A stretch of 52,565 bases of DNA from Clostridia bacterium (GTDB taxonomy: Bacteria; Bacillota; Dehalobacteriia; Dehalobacteriales; Dehalobacteriaceae). The position numbers and the translations under genes were made by a program. Of the stretch, positions 7,984-17,381 are shown piece by piece. Position 1 is the first letter of the stretch. Each line of letters starts with the position of its first letter. The DNA lies in the NCBI GenBank assembly GCA_012838175.1, contig DUPU01000169.1, positions 1 to 52,565 of the forward strand, written 5' to 3'. The notes under the pieces are model-generated. The model was not told where the DNA came from, did no database searches, and saw only the letters and a program-made list of their open reading frames with translations.

Positions 7984-9324
7984 ATGGGCTTAACAGGTTT
8001 AGCAATTTTTAAAGAGCTACCCAAAAAAAACTGTGGTGAATGTGGAGTTCCAACCTGTCTCGCATTTGCTATGGCATTGGCAGCAGGGAAAGCTTCCTTG
8101 GAATCCTGCCCATACGTAACGGAAGAAGCAAAAGAGGCATTGGGTTCTGCTTCTGCTCCTCCCATCAAATTGATTAAAGTTGGTGCCGGAGACAGCAAAG
8201 TTGTGGAATTAGGTGATGAAACGGTAATGTTCCGTCATGACAAAACCTTCTATCATCCCACCGGTATTGCCTTTGAAGTGGAAGATACTTTAGATGAGGG
8301 TGCTTTGGCAGCTCGTTTGGAACAAATCAACGGTTTGGAATTTGACCGGGTTGGTTTGCATTATACCGTCGATCTGGTGGCTATTAAAAATACTTCCGGC
8401 AACGCTGATACATATGCCAATGTGGTAAAAAAAGTTGCCGACAATACTAAACTTGCTTTAATCCTTATGTCTGATGATTCTGCAGCAATGGAAAAGGCTT
8501 TGGAAATTGTCACAGCCCGGAAACCTTTGGTTTATGCAGCTACTGCCGACAACTATGAAGCCATGACAGCTGTTGCTAAGAAATATGAAGCTCCTTTAGC
8601 GGTAAAAGGTGCTAATCTTGATGAATTGGAAGATGTGGTAAATAAGGTTGTGGCCTTAGGACACAAAGATCTGGTCATTGATCCGGGCAGCAGAGAAACT
8701 GTGGAAGTGCTGAAGGACCTCACCCAAATCAGAAGAATGTCCATTAAAAAGAAATTCCGTCCTTTCGGCTATCCGGTTATAGCCTTCACTACGGAAACCG
8801 ATCCCATGGATGAAGTTTTGCAGGCTCAGGTTTATGTTTCCAAATATGCCAGCTTGGTTGTTATGAAAACTGTGGAAAAACAATTTGTGCTACCCCTTCT
8901 TTCCTGGAGACAAAACCTTTATACCGACCCGCAGAAGCCGATTCAAGTGGAGTCTAAGATCTATGAAATCGGTGCGGTTAATGAAAACTCTCCTGTTTAT
9001 ATTACCACCAACTTCTCCCTGTCTTATTACAGCGTAGAAGGTGAAGTTGAAGCTAGTAAGATTCCCTCTTATATTATCCCCATCGATACCGACGGGACTT
9101 CAGTGTTAACAGCTTGGGCAGCAGGTAAATTCGGTGGAGACAGAATTGCTGAAGTAATGAAAGAACTGGGCATTGAACAGAAAGTCAGCCACAGAAATGT
9201 GGTTATTCCCGGTTATGTAGCCGTAATCGCAGCCAAATTAAAAGAAGAATCCGGTTGGAATGTAATTGTCGGACCGAGAGAAGCTGCAGGGATCTCTGCT
9301 TTTGCTCGGGCAAACTTCTCATAA
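7984..9324 (+). CDS. acsC: Corrinoid iron-sulfur protein, large subunit
   Basis: AcsC is the gamma subunit of the corrinoid iron-sulfur protein, the methyl carrier between AcsE and AcsB. The 446-residue product opens with the low-potential [4Fe-4S] domain, ligands C17, C20, C25 and C42 in NCGECGVPTC...SCPYV. A TIM-barrel domain follows, and the C-terminal domain (about 330-446) binds cobalamin together with AcsD. I chose the ATG at 7984, nine bases after AAAGGAG (7968-7974). The in-frame TTG at 7975 directly touches the ribosome binding site and would add only three residues. It is followed after 10 bases by acsV, whose product reactivates this protein. Confidence 0.95.
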   Translation: MGLTGLAIFKELPKKNCGECGVPTCLAFAMALAAGKASLESCPYVTEEAKEALGSASAPPIKLIKVGAGDSKVVELGDETVMFRHDKTFYHPTGIAFEVEDTLDEGALAARLEQINGLEFDRVGLHYTVDLVAIKNTSGNADTYANVVKKVADNTKLALILMSDDSAAMEKALEIVTARKPLVYAATADNYEAMTAVAKKYEAPLAVKGANLDELEDVVNKVVALGHKDLVIDPGSRETVEVLKDLTQIRRMSIKKKFRPFGYPVIAFTTETDPMDEVLQAQVYVSKYASLVVMKTVEKQFVLPLLSWRQNLYTDPQKPIQVESKIYEIGAVNENSPVYITTNFSLSYYSVEGEVEASKIPSYIIPIDTDGTSVLTAWAAGKFGGDRIAEVMKELGIEQKVSHRNVVIPGYVAVIAAKLKEESGWNVIVGPREAAGISAFARANFS

Positions 9325-9334
9325 GGTGAGTTAA

Positions 9335-11236
9335 ATGAAAAAATATTCTGTGGTTTTTATACCGGATAATTTAAAAATTGAAGTTGATGCCGGCACGACT
9401 CTTTTAGAAGCGGCACAACAAGCGGGCATTCATGTAAAAAGCACCTGTGGCGGAAAAGGCACCTGCGGAAAGTGTACTGTGAAAGTGCTCAATGGAGTGG
9501 TTTCCGGAGGGCAGGGAAATATTCCTCAAAGGCTTAGGGAGCAAGGTTTTATTTTGGCCTGTACTGCTGTGGTGGAAAGTGACATTGAAGTTGAAATCCC
9601 CATGGAATTTCGTTTGCACGAACATCAGGTACTGTTGGATGATAATGTTGAAAATGAAGGACTACTGGCAGAAGGAAAACTAGATATCTTAGGGGATTAT
9701 CCTTTAGACCCTTTAGCTCAAAAATTTTATGTGGAATTATCCCCTCCTAATCTCATGGAGAATGCCAGTGATTATTCCCGGTTAATCACAGAATTAAAAA
9801 AACATGTTCCTGCTAAATGGCTGAATATTTCCAATGATGTTTTAAAAACTCTGCCGGATATTTTACGGGCCGGTGATTGGAAAGTTACCGTAACTGTGGC
9901 TTTTTATGAAGGCGGGGGAGAAATAGTTCGGATTACCCCGGGTAAAGACGATTTTCCGGCCTACGGTATAGCCGTTGATGCAGGCACAACCACAGTTGTT
10001 GTTGCTTTAATCGATTTGTCTACCGGAAAAGTACTGGCTAAGCAAGGCACATATAATCGACAGGCTGATTATGGAGACGATGTCATATCTCGGATAATTT
10101 ATGCAGATGAATTTAAGGGACTGGAAAAACTCCAAAAAGTGGCCATTGATACTGTTAATGACCTTTTGGATAAGGTTTTTGAAGAGTATCATGTGAGTAT
10201 TGAGGAGATACCGGTAATGGTAGTGGCGGGAAATACCACCATGACCCATTTATTCTTAGGAATTAACCCCAAATATATCAGGCTGGAACCTTATATTCCT
10301 TCGGCGAATCATTATCCGGTGGTAAAAGCCAAGGAAATCGGTCTAAAAATCAACCCTCAGGGACTGGTATTTAATCTCCCCTCTGTGGCAAGCTATGTGG
10401 GCGGGGATATTGTATCCGGCGCTCTGGTGGCCGAGCTGGATAAAAAAGATGAAATTACTCTTTTTATTGATATCGGGACAAACGGAGAAATGGTTTTAGG
10501 CAATAAGGATTGGTTGATGTGCTGTGCATGCTCGGCAGGACCTGCCTTTGAAGGGGGAGGCATCTCTTTCGGTATGAGAGCCATGCCCGGAGCCATTGAA
10601 CGGGTTTATATTGACAAGAATACCTACGAAGTAAAATACAAAACCATTGGAGATAAAGCTCCCATGGGGATCTGCGGTTCCGGACTGATTGACTGCCTGG
10701 CCAAACTCCGGGAAGCGGGGATAATCGACCGCTCCGGAAAGATTCAGGACGTGGACACTCCCCGAATCAGAAAAGGTGATGACGGCCCTGAATACATATT
10801 AGCCTTTGCCCAGGAATCCGGTATTAATAAAGACATTGTGATTACGGAAAGTGATATTAAGAACTTAATCCGGGCCAAAGGAGCCATTTTTGCCGGAGTC
10901 CGGATTATGTTGAGTATGGCGGATTTGCCCATTGAAGCTATTGATAAGATTCTCATTGCCGGAGGGTTCGGAAACTATTTAAATGTTCCGGATGCCATAC
11001 GCATCGGTCTTTTGCCTGATTTGCCCCAGGATAAATTTGATTTTATCGGAAACAGTTCCTTAAAAGGGGCCCATTTGGCCCTGCTATCCCGGGAGGCTTT
11101 GGGTTTTGCTGACAATTTAGGCCGCAGTATGACATATTTGGAGCTTTCCATAGGCAATGCCTTTATGGATGAATATGTTTCCGCATTGTTCCTGCCTCAT
11201 ACGGATCTGTCCCTGTTTCCTTCGGTCACAGAGTAG
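9335..11236 (+). CDS. acsV: Reductive activator of the corrinoid protein (RACo/AcsV)
   Basis: AcsV uses ATP to push an electron onto the corrinoid protein when its cobalt has oxidised from Co(I) to inactive Co(II). The 633-residue protein has an N-terminal plant-type [2Fe-2S] domain, with ligands C38, C44, C47 and C76. A linker and middle region follow, then a large C-terminal ASKHA-type ATPase domain, seen in VDAGTTTVVVALIDL, VAGNTTMTHLFLG, DIGTNGEMVLG and LIAGGFGNYL. The length fits family members from Carboxydothermus and Moorella. It starts 10 bases after acsC with a GGTGAG ribosome binding site and is clearly co-transcribed. No key residue looks missing. Confidence 0.93.
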   Translation: MKKYSVVFIPDNLKIEVDAGTTLLEAAQQAGIHVKSTCGGKGTCGKCTVKVLNGVVSGGQGNIPQRLREQGFILACTAVVESDIEVEIPMEFRLHEHQVLLDDNVENEGLLAEGKLDILGDYPLDPLAQKFYVELSPPNLMENASDYSRLITELKKHVPAKWLNISNDVLKTLPDILRAGDWKVTVTVAFYEGGGEIVRITPGKDDFPAYGIAVDAGTTTVVVALIDLSTGKVLAKQGTYNRQADYGDDVISRIIYADEFKGLEKLQKVAIDTVNDLLDKVFEEYHVSIEEIPVMVVAGNTTMTHLFLGINPKYIRLEPYIPSANHYPVVKAKEIGLKINPQGLVFNLPSVASYVGGDIVSGALVAELDKKDEITLFIDIGTNGEMVLGNKDWLMCCACSAGPAFEGGGISFGMRAMPGAIERVYIDKNTYEVKYKTIGDKAPMGICGSGLIDCLAKLREAGIIDRSGKIQDVDTPRIRKGDDGPEYILAFAQESGINKDIVITESDIKNLIRAKGAIFAGVRIMLSMADLPIEAIDKILIAGGFGNYLNVPDAIRIGLLPDLPQDKFDFIGNSSLKGAHLALLSREALGFADNLGRSMTYLELSIGNAFMDEYVSALFLPHTDLSLFPSVTE

Positions 11237-11288
11237 TAAGTAGAAAGTAAATCATTAATTTGGAAATATTTGAAAGGTGGTTGGTGCT

Positions 11289-12041
11289 ATGTCAAAACAT
11301 ATTGCTGTTGTAGGGAAGGGAGGAACCGGGAAAACAACTTTTTCTGCCTTAACCGTTCGCTATCTGGTGGAAAAAGACCGCGGTTCAGTTTTAGCAGTTG
11401 ACGCAGACCCTAATGCCAATTTGAATGAAGCACTAGGCATGGAAGTTACCACCACTATTTCGCAACTTGTGGAGCAGACGAAGGACCCGAAAGCAATACC
11501 CGTAGGCATGTCCAAAGAGACATTTATCCAGTATAAATTGCAGCAGTCCTTGGTGGAAACGAATAAGGTGGATTTATTAGTCATGGGGGGGCCTCAGGGG
11601 CCGGGTTGCTATTGTTATCCTAATGATTTGCTCAGAAGACATATGGAGCTTTTGGAACGGGGATATGACTTTATGGTAATTGACAACGAAGCGGGAATGG
11701 AACATATCAGCAGGAGAACAATTCAAGATGTGGATACCCTTTTCTTAATCAGTGATGCCTCAGTGAGAGGAATTCGCACCGCCGGCAGGCTGGCTCAACT
11801 GGTGAAATCCCTTAAAATCAAGGTCAACCAAATGCATTTAGTAGTTACCAAGGGGACACCGGAGATTATGGAAGAGTTAAAGGAAGCCATTGAAGAAACC
11901 GGGGTGCCCATGATTGGTTGGATTCCTTATGATGAGACAGTGATTAAATACGATGCGGAAGGAAAACCCCTCTTTAAACTTCCTGCAGATTCTCCGGTGG
12001 TAAAAGGGGTTTACGAGATTTTGGAAAAAGCAAAAATATAG
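11289..12041 (+). CDS. acsF: AcsF, CooC-like ATPase for acetyl-CoA synthase maturation
   Basis: AcsF is a MinD-like ATPase related to CooC that is tied to nickel activation of acetyl-CoA synthase. The 250-residue product has Walker A GKGGTGKTT (residues 9-17), DADPNANL (38-45) and a Cys-x-Cys pair C107/C109 in GPGCYCYPN. The CYCYP context, instead of the ACYCREN of the cooC product, separates this paralogue from the first one in the operon. I chose ATG 11289, eight bases after AAAGGTGG. The GTG at 11277 would lie inside that ribosome binding site. The gene lies between acsV and acsD, as in other ancestral-type acs clusters. Confidence 0.88.
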   Translation: MSKHIAVVGKGGTGKTTFSALTVRYLVEKDRGSVLAVDADPNANLNEALGMEVTTTISQLVEQTKDPKAIPVGMSKETFIQYKLQQSLVETNKVDLLVMGGPQGPGCYCYPNDLLRRHMELLERGYDFMVIDNEAGMEHISRRTIQDVDTLFLISDASVRGIRTAGRLAQLVKSLKIKVNQMHLVVTKGTPEIMEELKEAIEETGVPMIGWIPYDETVIKYDAEGKPLFKLPADSPVVKGVYEILEKAKI

Positions 12042-12074
12042 GGTGAATTTGAGGATAAGAAAGGAGAGAAAAAA

Positions 12075-13040
12075 ATGGCTGTTCAGCTTTTAAAAGAAAG
12101 ATATGCTAGTGAAGTGGGCACCGTAGTCTTAGGTGCCACCAAAGAACAAGGGGGAACCCGGTCTGTCAGTCTGACAGTGGGCGGTGAAGCTGCTTTACCT
12201 TTCCAGCACTATGAAGGCTCAATTCCCAACCGGCCCATAATTGCCATAGAAGTTACCGATGTGGAACCGAACTGGCCGGAACCCTTGAAAGAAGCCTTGG
12301 GAGATGTTATTAAAGACCCGGTAGCTTGGGCAAAAAAATGTGTAGATGAGTGGGGCGCCGATGCTATCTACGTAAAATTAGACGGGGCAGATCCGGACGG
12401 AGCAAACAGAACTCCGGAAGAGTGTGCCAAAACCGTCAAAGATATTTTGGCCGCTGTGGGTGTACCTTTAATCGTAGTTGGTTGCGGTGATGTGGAAAAA
12501 GACCATGAAGTTATGGTAAAAGTGGCCGAAGAAACTGCAGGAGAAAAATTACTTATGGGCGTTGCCGAACAGGAAAACTACAAATCCCTGGTAGCGGCTT
12601 GCCTGGGGAACGGGCACAGCGTAATTGCCAGATCTCCGCTGGATATTAATATCTGCAAACAATTAAACATCCTTATTTCGGAAATGAATATGCCGACTGA
12701 CCGCATTGTAATTGACCCCATGATTGCCGGATTAGGTTACGGAATTGAATACGGTTACTCCATTATGGAACGTGGCCGGATGGGAGCTCTGCAGGGAGAT
12801 AAAATGCTGGCCATGCCTATGATCTGTACCGTAGGATTTGAAGCTTGGAGAGCTAAAGAAGCCTGGGCCAGCGAAGCCGATTTCCCTGGATGGGGTGCCC
12901 AGAAAGACAGAGGCCCGGCATGGGAAGCTATGACTGCGGCAGCTTTACTTCAAGCCGGTGCAAATATTCTCTGCATGAGACACCCTCAAGCGGTGAAAGC
13001 AGTGAAGAAGAATATTGAACAGTTAATGGAAACAAAATAA
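12075..13040 (+). CDS. acsD: Corrinoid iron-sulfur protein, small subunit
   Basis: AcsD is the delta subunit of the corrinoid iron-sulfur protein. It is a TIM-barrel protein that pairs with AcsC, helps bind cobalamin between the two subunits and takes part in docking the methyltransferase AcsE. The product has 321 residues, normal length, without cysteine clusters, as expected because the [4Fe-4S] centre is in AcsC. Recognisable family segments include [24 protein letters not shown] and the C-terminal [13 protein letters not shown]. Start: ATG at 12075 after AAAGGAGAG. It follows acsF by 33 bases and precedes acsE by 35 bases, within the operon. Confidence 0.95.
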   Translation: MAVQLLKERYASEVGTVVLGATKEQGGTRSVSLTVGGEAALPFQHYEGSIPNRPIIAIEVTDVEPNWPEPLKEALGDVIKDPVAWAKKCVDEWGADAIYVKLDGADPDGANRTPEECAKTVKDILAAVGVPLIVVGCGDVEKDHEVMVKVAEETAGEKLLMGVAEQENYKSLVAACLGNGHSVIARSPLDINICKQLNILISEMNMPTDRIVIDPMIAGLGYGIEYGYSIMERGRMGALQGDKMLAMPMICTVGFEAWRAKEAWASEADFPGWGAQKDRGPAWEAMTAAALLQAGANILCMRHPQAVKAVKKNIEQLMETK

Positions 13041-13072
13041 TATAAAAAGATTTAGAAAATAAGGAGGTTTGA

Positions 13073-13864
<792 letters not shown>

Positions 13865-13887
13865 TACGTGTTATAAATTTATTTAAG

Positions 13888-13912
13888 AACCCTGCCTGAT
13901 GGCGGGGTTTTT
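13888..13912 (+). terminator. Terminator of the CODH/ACS operon
   Basis: A 9-bp stem AACCCTGCC/GGCGGGGTT with one T-G pair (13888-13896 with 13901-13909) and a TGAT loop runs into five T residues. It lies 24 bases after the acsE stop. Confidence 0.9.
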
Positions 13913-14010
13913 GTATTCAAAGGGAAAAGCACATCAAGCAAAGTATTCAGGAACCATATGGATTTCTATTAAACTACCCATACTAAAAACTATAATTATA
14001 AAAATAGGGT

Positions 14011-14034
14011 TATTTATTGTTAAGACAATAAATA
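14011..14034. promoter_or_regulatory. Perfect palindrome upstream of the metF-metV fusion gene
   Basis: A 10-bp inverted repeat TATTTATTGT-TAAG-ACAATAAATA lies about 145 bases upstream of the methylene-THF reductase gene, in the 315-base gap after acsE. Its form suits a dimeric repressor or activator. No T-run follows, so it is not a typical terminator. The rest of the gap is AT-rich and holds a weak -10-like TAGAAT near 14135, but no open frame I would call. Confidence 0.5.
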
Positions 14035-14179
14035 CTTTCAATAATAAATAAATTGGAAAAAAAATTAAACAAATAGCAAAATATTAAAGTTATAACAACA
14101 AATTAACATATTAAATGTTGATATTTTTGTGTTAGAATTAAATCAAAAGGTTATTATTGATGGGTGAGGAGGAGAAGAA

Positions 14180-15763
14180 GTGGAAAACCGTTTTAAACAA
14201 TCGTTGCTCGATCCTAATACCTTTTCTGTAACCTGGGAATTAGTACCGGGAAGAGGAGCCCGGGAAAAGTCTCAGGAAAGCGCTATTGCCGCGGCAGAAC
14301 AAGCTGCAAAAGGGGGCAAAGTTCACGCGCTTACCATTACAGATAATCCGGGGGGCAATCCGGCCATGCTGGCGGATTATCTGGGAGCTGAAATATTAAA
14401 AATGGGAATTGAACCACTGGTGCATTTTACCTGCAAAGATAAAAACCGGAACCAGATGGAAAGCCAATTATATGCCTTGGATCGTGCTAACGTACGTAAT
14501 CTTCTGGTGATGACCGGTGATTATCCGGTAACCGGTTTTAAAGGACGGCCTAAGCCGGTATTTGATATCGATCCTACCCATGCTTTACAGCTGATACAGG
14601 AAATGAATAAGGGTTTGGAATATCCGGGTTTGAAAGGAACTATTAAACATCAAGCCAGTGATTTCTTTGCCGGAGCGGCGGTTTCTCCTTTTAAAGCTAC
14701 GGAAGCTGAGCTTATGGTGCAGTATTTTAAGCTGAAGAAGAAAATCGCCTCAGGTGCTCAGTTTATTGTACCCCAGTTGGGTTATGATGCCCGGAAATTC
14801 CATGAATTGATTCAATTTATGCGGCTGAATGATCTAAATGTACCTGTGGTAGGCAATGTTTATATTTTACCCTATGGTGCGGGACGTGCCATGAACCAAA
14901 ACCAGGTTCCGGGTTGTGTTGTGACGGATAAACTCCTGGCAGTACTGGACAAAGAACGACAGGCTCCGGATAAGGGTTTGGGTGCACGTCTTTTAAGAGC
15001 GGCTAAAATGTATGCCTTTATGAAGGGAATGGGCTTTGCCGGTGTTCATATCGGAGGACACAATATTAAATATGAACAGGTTGAATATATTATAGAAAAA
15101 GGGGAAGAGCTGAGTAAAAATTGGATGGATTATATCCATGAGTTTGATTTCCCCATGGAGAACGGTTTTTATTATTATCAGAAGGACGAAAAAACCGGAT
15201 TAAATACGGAAATTCCCACCGAACGGAAAGGACGCCCCTTGGATACCAAGGTGGAATTCACTTATCGTTTATCCCGGGTGGTGCATAGTTTGATTTTTGA
15301 ACCCGGAAAGAACTTCTTTGGTTTGATGAAAGGAATTTCAAAAGCCGTTGAAGGCAAGAAAATTGAAAAACTCTATCATGGCATTGAGCATTTAGGCAAG
15401 GTAGCCATCTATGATTGCAAAGATTGCGGAGATTGTGCTTTAATTGACTTGGCTTATGTTTGCCCGATGTCCCAGTGTCCTAAGAACCAGCGAAACGGTG
15501 CCTGCGGAGGAAGCTATAACGGCTGGTGTGAAGTTTACCCCGGGAAGAAAAAATGCGCTTATGTAAGAGCATATTCCCGTTTGAAGAATTATAACCAGGA
15601 AAGTGAGTTAGATTCTTACCAGGTAGATCCCTGTAACTGGGATCATTACCAGACTTCCGGCTGGATCAACTACTATACCGGAAAAGACCATTCCGCAGAG
15701 CGGCTGGGCTTGAATAAAGATAGGAAAAAGGCACCGTCCGACGGAAAATCAGTAAGCAAATAA
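14180..15763 (+). CDS. Methylene-tetrahydrofolate reductase, MetF-MetV fusion
   Basis: This 527-residue protein combines two acetogen polypeptides. Residues about 1-310 are MetF, a TIM-barrel FAD enzyme that reduces 5,10-methylene-THF to 5-methyl-THF (VTWELVPGRGAREKS, HALTITDNPGG, LLVMTGDYP, FAGVHIGGHN). Residues about 320-500 are the MetV-like domain with its cysteine-rich core, CKDCGDC...CPMSQCPKNQRNG and CGGSYNGWCEV...KKCAYVRAYSRL, which probably binds zinc or an iron-sulfur cluster. Moorella-type acetogens carry metF and metV as separate genes. Start: GTG at 14180, after GAGGAGGAGAAGAA. It lies outside the CODH/ACS terminator with its own upstream region, so it may be regulated apart from the operon. 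No HdrABC or electron-bifurcating subunit lies beside it. The electron donor is unknown. Confidence 0.88.
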   Translation: MENRFKQSLLDPNTFSVTWELVPGRGAREKSQESAIAAAEQAAKGGKVHALTITDNPGGNPAMLADYLGAEILKMGIEPLVHFTCKDKNRNQMESQLYALDRANVRNLLVMTGDYPVTGFKGRPKPVFDIDPTHALQLIQEMNKGLEYPGLKGTIKHQASDFFAGAAVSPFKATEAELMVQYFKLKKKIASGAQFIVPQLGYDARKFHELIQFMRLNDLNVPVVGNVYILPYGAGRAMNQNQVPGCVVTDKLLAVLDKERQAPDKGLGARLLRAAKMYAFMKGMGFAGVHIGGHNIKYEQVEYIIEKGEELSKNWMDYIHEFDFPMENGFYYYQKDEKTGLNTEIPTERKGRPLDTKVEFTYRLSRVVHSLIFEPGKNFFGLMKGISKAVEGKKIEKLYHGIEHLGKVAIYDCKDCGDCALIDLAYVCPMSQCPKNQRNGACGGSYNGWCEVYPGKKKCAYVRAYSRLKNYNQESELDSYQVDPCNWDHYQTSGWINYYTGKDHSAERLGLNKDRKKAPSDGKSVSK

Positions 15764-15823
15764 TCTTTCAGAGGGTAAAACAGAGGAAAACGCTAGAATA
15801 AAGAAACAGACGCAGAAAAAGGG

Positions 15824-15856
15824 TAGGGGACTGACCATTATTTGGTCAGTCCCCTA
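15824..15856. terminator. Bidirectional terminator between metF-metV and the MttB operon
   Basis: A perfect 14-bp stem TAGGGGACTGACCA/TGGTCAGTCCCCTA (15824-15837 with 15843-15856) separates convergent genes. A CCCTTTTT tail follows on the - strand, and AT-rich sequence follows on the + strand. Confidence 0.85.
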
Positions 15857-15873
15857 TTTACTTTAATAATAAT

Positions 15874-17340
15874 TTATAGGGTATTCTTCAGGTTTCTGTT
15901 GGCCCGTTCCACAATTTCCTTGATTTTTCTTTGCACATCTTGCGGCAAAGGCTCCGGTTCATAGTTTTCTATTATATCTCTTACCTTTTCATTGGCAACT
16001 TGAGTCAAAGTTTTGCCGCCGGCAGCCTGCCAGTCCCGGTAATTCTGGCGATTTAACAAAGCCGGCTGCCAGATTTCCTCTTCTTTAAACAACGAAGTGT
16101 GCGCACTGTTTTTATAATTTCCGCCGGGACCTATTTCATCTATAAGGTCGACAGCCAATCTTTCATCGTCAATTTTAATACCCCGGACAAAACGTCTGGC
16201 CATACCGATAATATCGTCGCAGATAGTTAAAAGTTCCAAACTGGCGGTGCTCCCGTATTCCACATAGCCGACATCGTGATTTAAATTGGGCCCGGAAATA
16301 GCCGTAGATAAAATGGATAAGGACGCTTCTAAACCGGCTTGTTCGTCGGGAATACAGGAGTCACTGCACCCACAGGTGCCAAACATGGGAAGTTCTAGGT
16401 AATGGGCCATATCGGCCAGGGCATCCATGAGCAGGTTGAATTCGGGAGAACCATAGGAAAAGATGGTGGTACCCATATCCATAACGGTAAACACCCCGCC
16501 CATAATAAAGGGGGCGCCTTCCCTGGTATTCTGGTTCAAAACCAGGCCGCTTAAACTTTCCGCCAAACCGTTGGTGAGTACTCCGGCCATGGTGGAGGGA
16601 ACGGTACCTCCGGCCATGACGCAAGGAGTATAAACTACAGGCAACGCTTTCTTCGCGGCCAATATTAGCTTGGAAGCAGCTTCCCAGGCATGCTGGAGGG
16701 GGGAGATGGGTTCAGCATAGAGAGTCATAAAGGGATTCTTTCTCAGTTCTTCTGCTCCTCCGGCGATAATTTCACACATTTCAATAATATCGGCAAATCC
16801 GTAAATGTCATGGGCAGTGGTAACAATGGGTTTTCCGGTATTTAGTACCTGTGCTTCAAACTGGTAACGGTCGGAAATTCGGAGGGGCACATTTTGTACA
16901 ATGCCCAAAGACATGACAAAATCAATATTGGGCAGAGCATCAATCACTTTACAAGCCCAGCCTACAGACTCGATACCGCTTCTTTTCCTTTCTCCGGTAT
17001 AGGGATCAAGATAAAAGGGTGTATCAGAACCTGTCCCAAAATATGCATTGTTTCCTTCCAGCAGCACATCCCGGGAACCGGTGCGGCTATTGCACAGAGT
17101 AACCCGGTGTGGTACAGTTCCTAAAGCCCGGTCTACCAGATAGGAAGGGATCCTCACCCGGTTACCTTCCACAAAGCAGCCTGACTTTTTCATAATTTCC
17201 AAAGCTTCATCATCATACATGGTGACACCGGTTCTCTCCAGTACTTCTTGAGCCGCCTGATAGATTTCACTGCATTGATCGGGGGAAAGTACATTAAAGA
17301 CAGACCCGGCATTGCCTTGATAATTGCTTCTGGTTTTCAT
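15874..17340 (-). CDS. MttB-superfamily methyltransferase, non-pyrrolysine (copy 1)
   Basis: This 488-residue protein belongs to the trimethylamine methyltransferase superfamily (COG5598). Members move a methyl group from a quaternary or tertiary amine to a corrinoid protein. True MttB needs pyrrolysine at an in-frame UAG. This gene has no internal stop, so it belongs with the non-Pyl group that includes glycine betaine methyltransferase MtgB. Family segments include CRVTLCNSRTGSRDVLL-like and NNAYFGTGSDTPFYLD stretches near 78-110 and EIGPGGNYKNSAHT near 410. At M319-Q334 it reads MFGTCGCSDSCIPDEQ, with three cysteines and Cys329 where its neighbour has Lys. It is second in a two-gene operon, 41 bases after copy 2, with AAAGGGGAG before the ATG. 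No corrinoid protein gene is adjacent. The substrate is unknown. Confidence 0.85.
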   Translation of the reverse strand: MKTRSNYQGNAGSVFNVLSPDQCSEIYQAAQEVLERTGVTMYDDEALEIMKKSGCFVEGNRVRIPSYLVDRALGTVPHRVTLCNSRTGSRDVLLEGNNAYFGTGSDTPFYLDPYTGERKRSGIESVGWACKVIDALPNIDFVMSLGIVQNVPLRISDRYQFEAQVLNTGKPIVTTAHDIYGFADIIEMCEIIAGGAEELRKNPFMTLYAEPISPLQHAWEAASKLILAAKKALPVVYTPCVMAGGTVPSTMAGVLTNGLAESLSGLVLNQNTREGAPFIMGGVFTVMDMGTTIFSYGSPEFNLLMDALADMAHYLELPMFGTCGCSDSCIPDEQAGLEASLSILSTAISGPNLNHDVGYVEYGSTASLELLTICDDIIGMARRFVRGIKIDDERLAVDLIDEIGPGGNYKNSAHTSLFKEEEIWQPALLNRQNYRDWQAAGGKTLTQVANEKVRDIIENYEPEPLPQDVQRKIKEIVERANRNLKNTL

Positions 17341-17381
17341 AAAAAACTCCCCTTTCTCATATATTTGACCTGAATAATTGG

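Noticed and set aside
14011-14034. Rex operator
   Set aside because: Rex half-sites (TTGTGAA or TTGTTAA with TTAACAA four bases on) are not matched. Only TTGT-N4-ACAA is shared.
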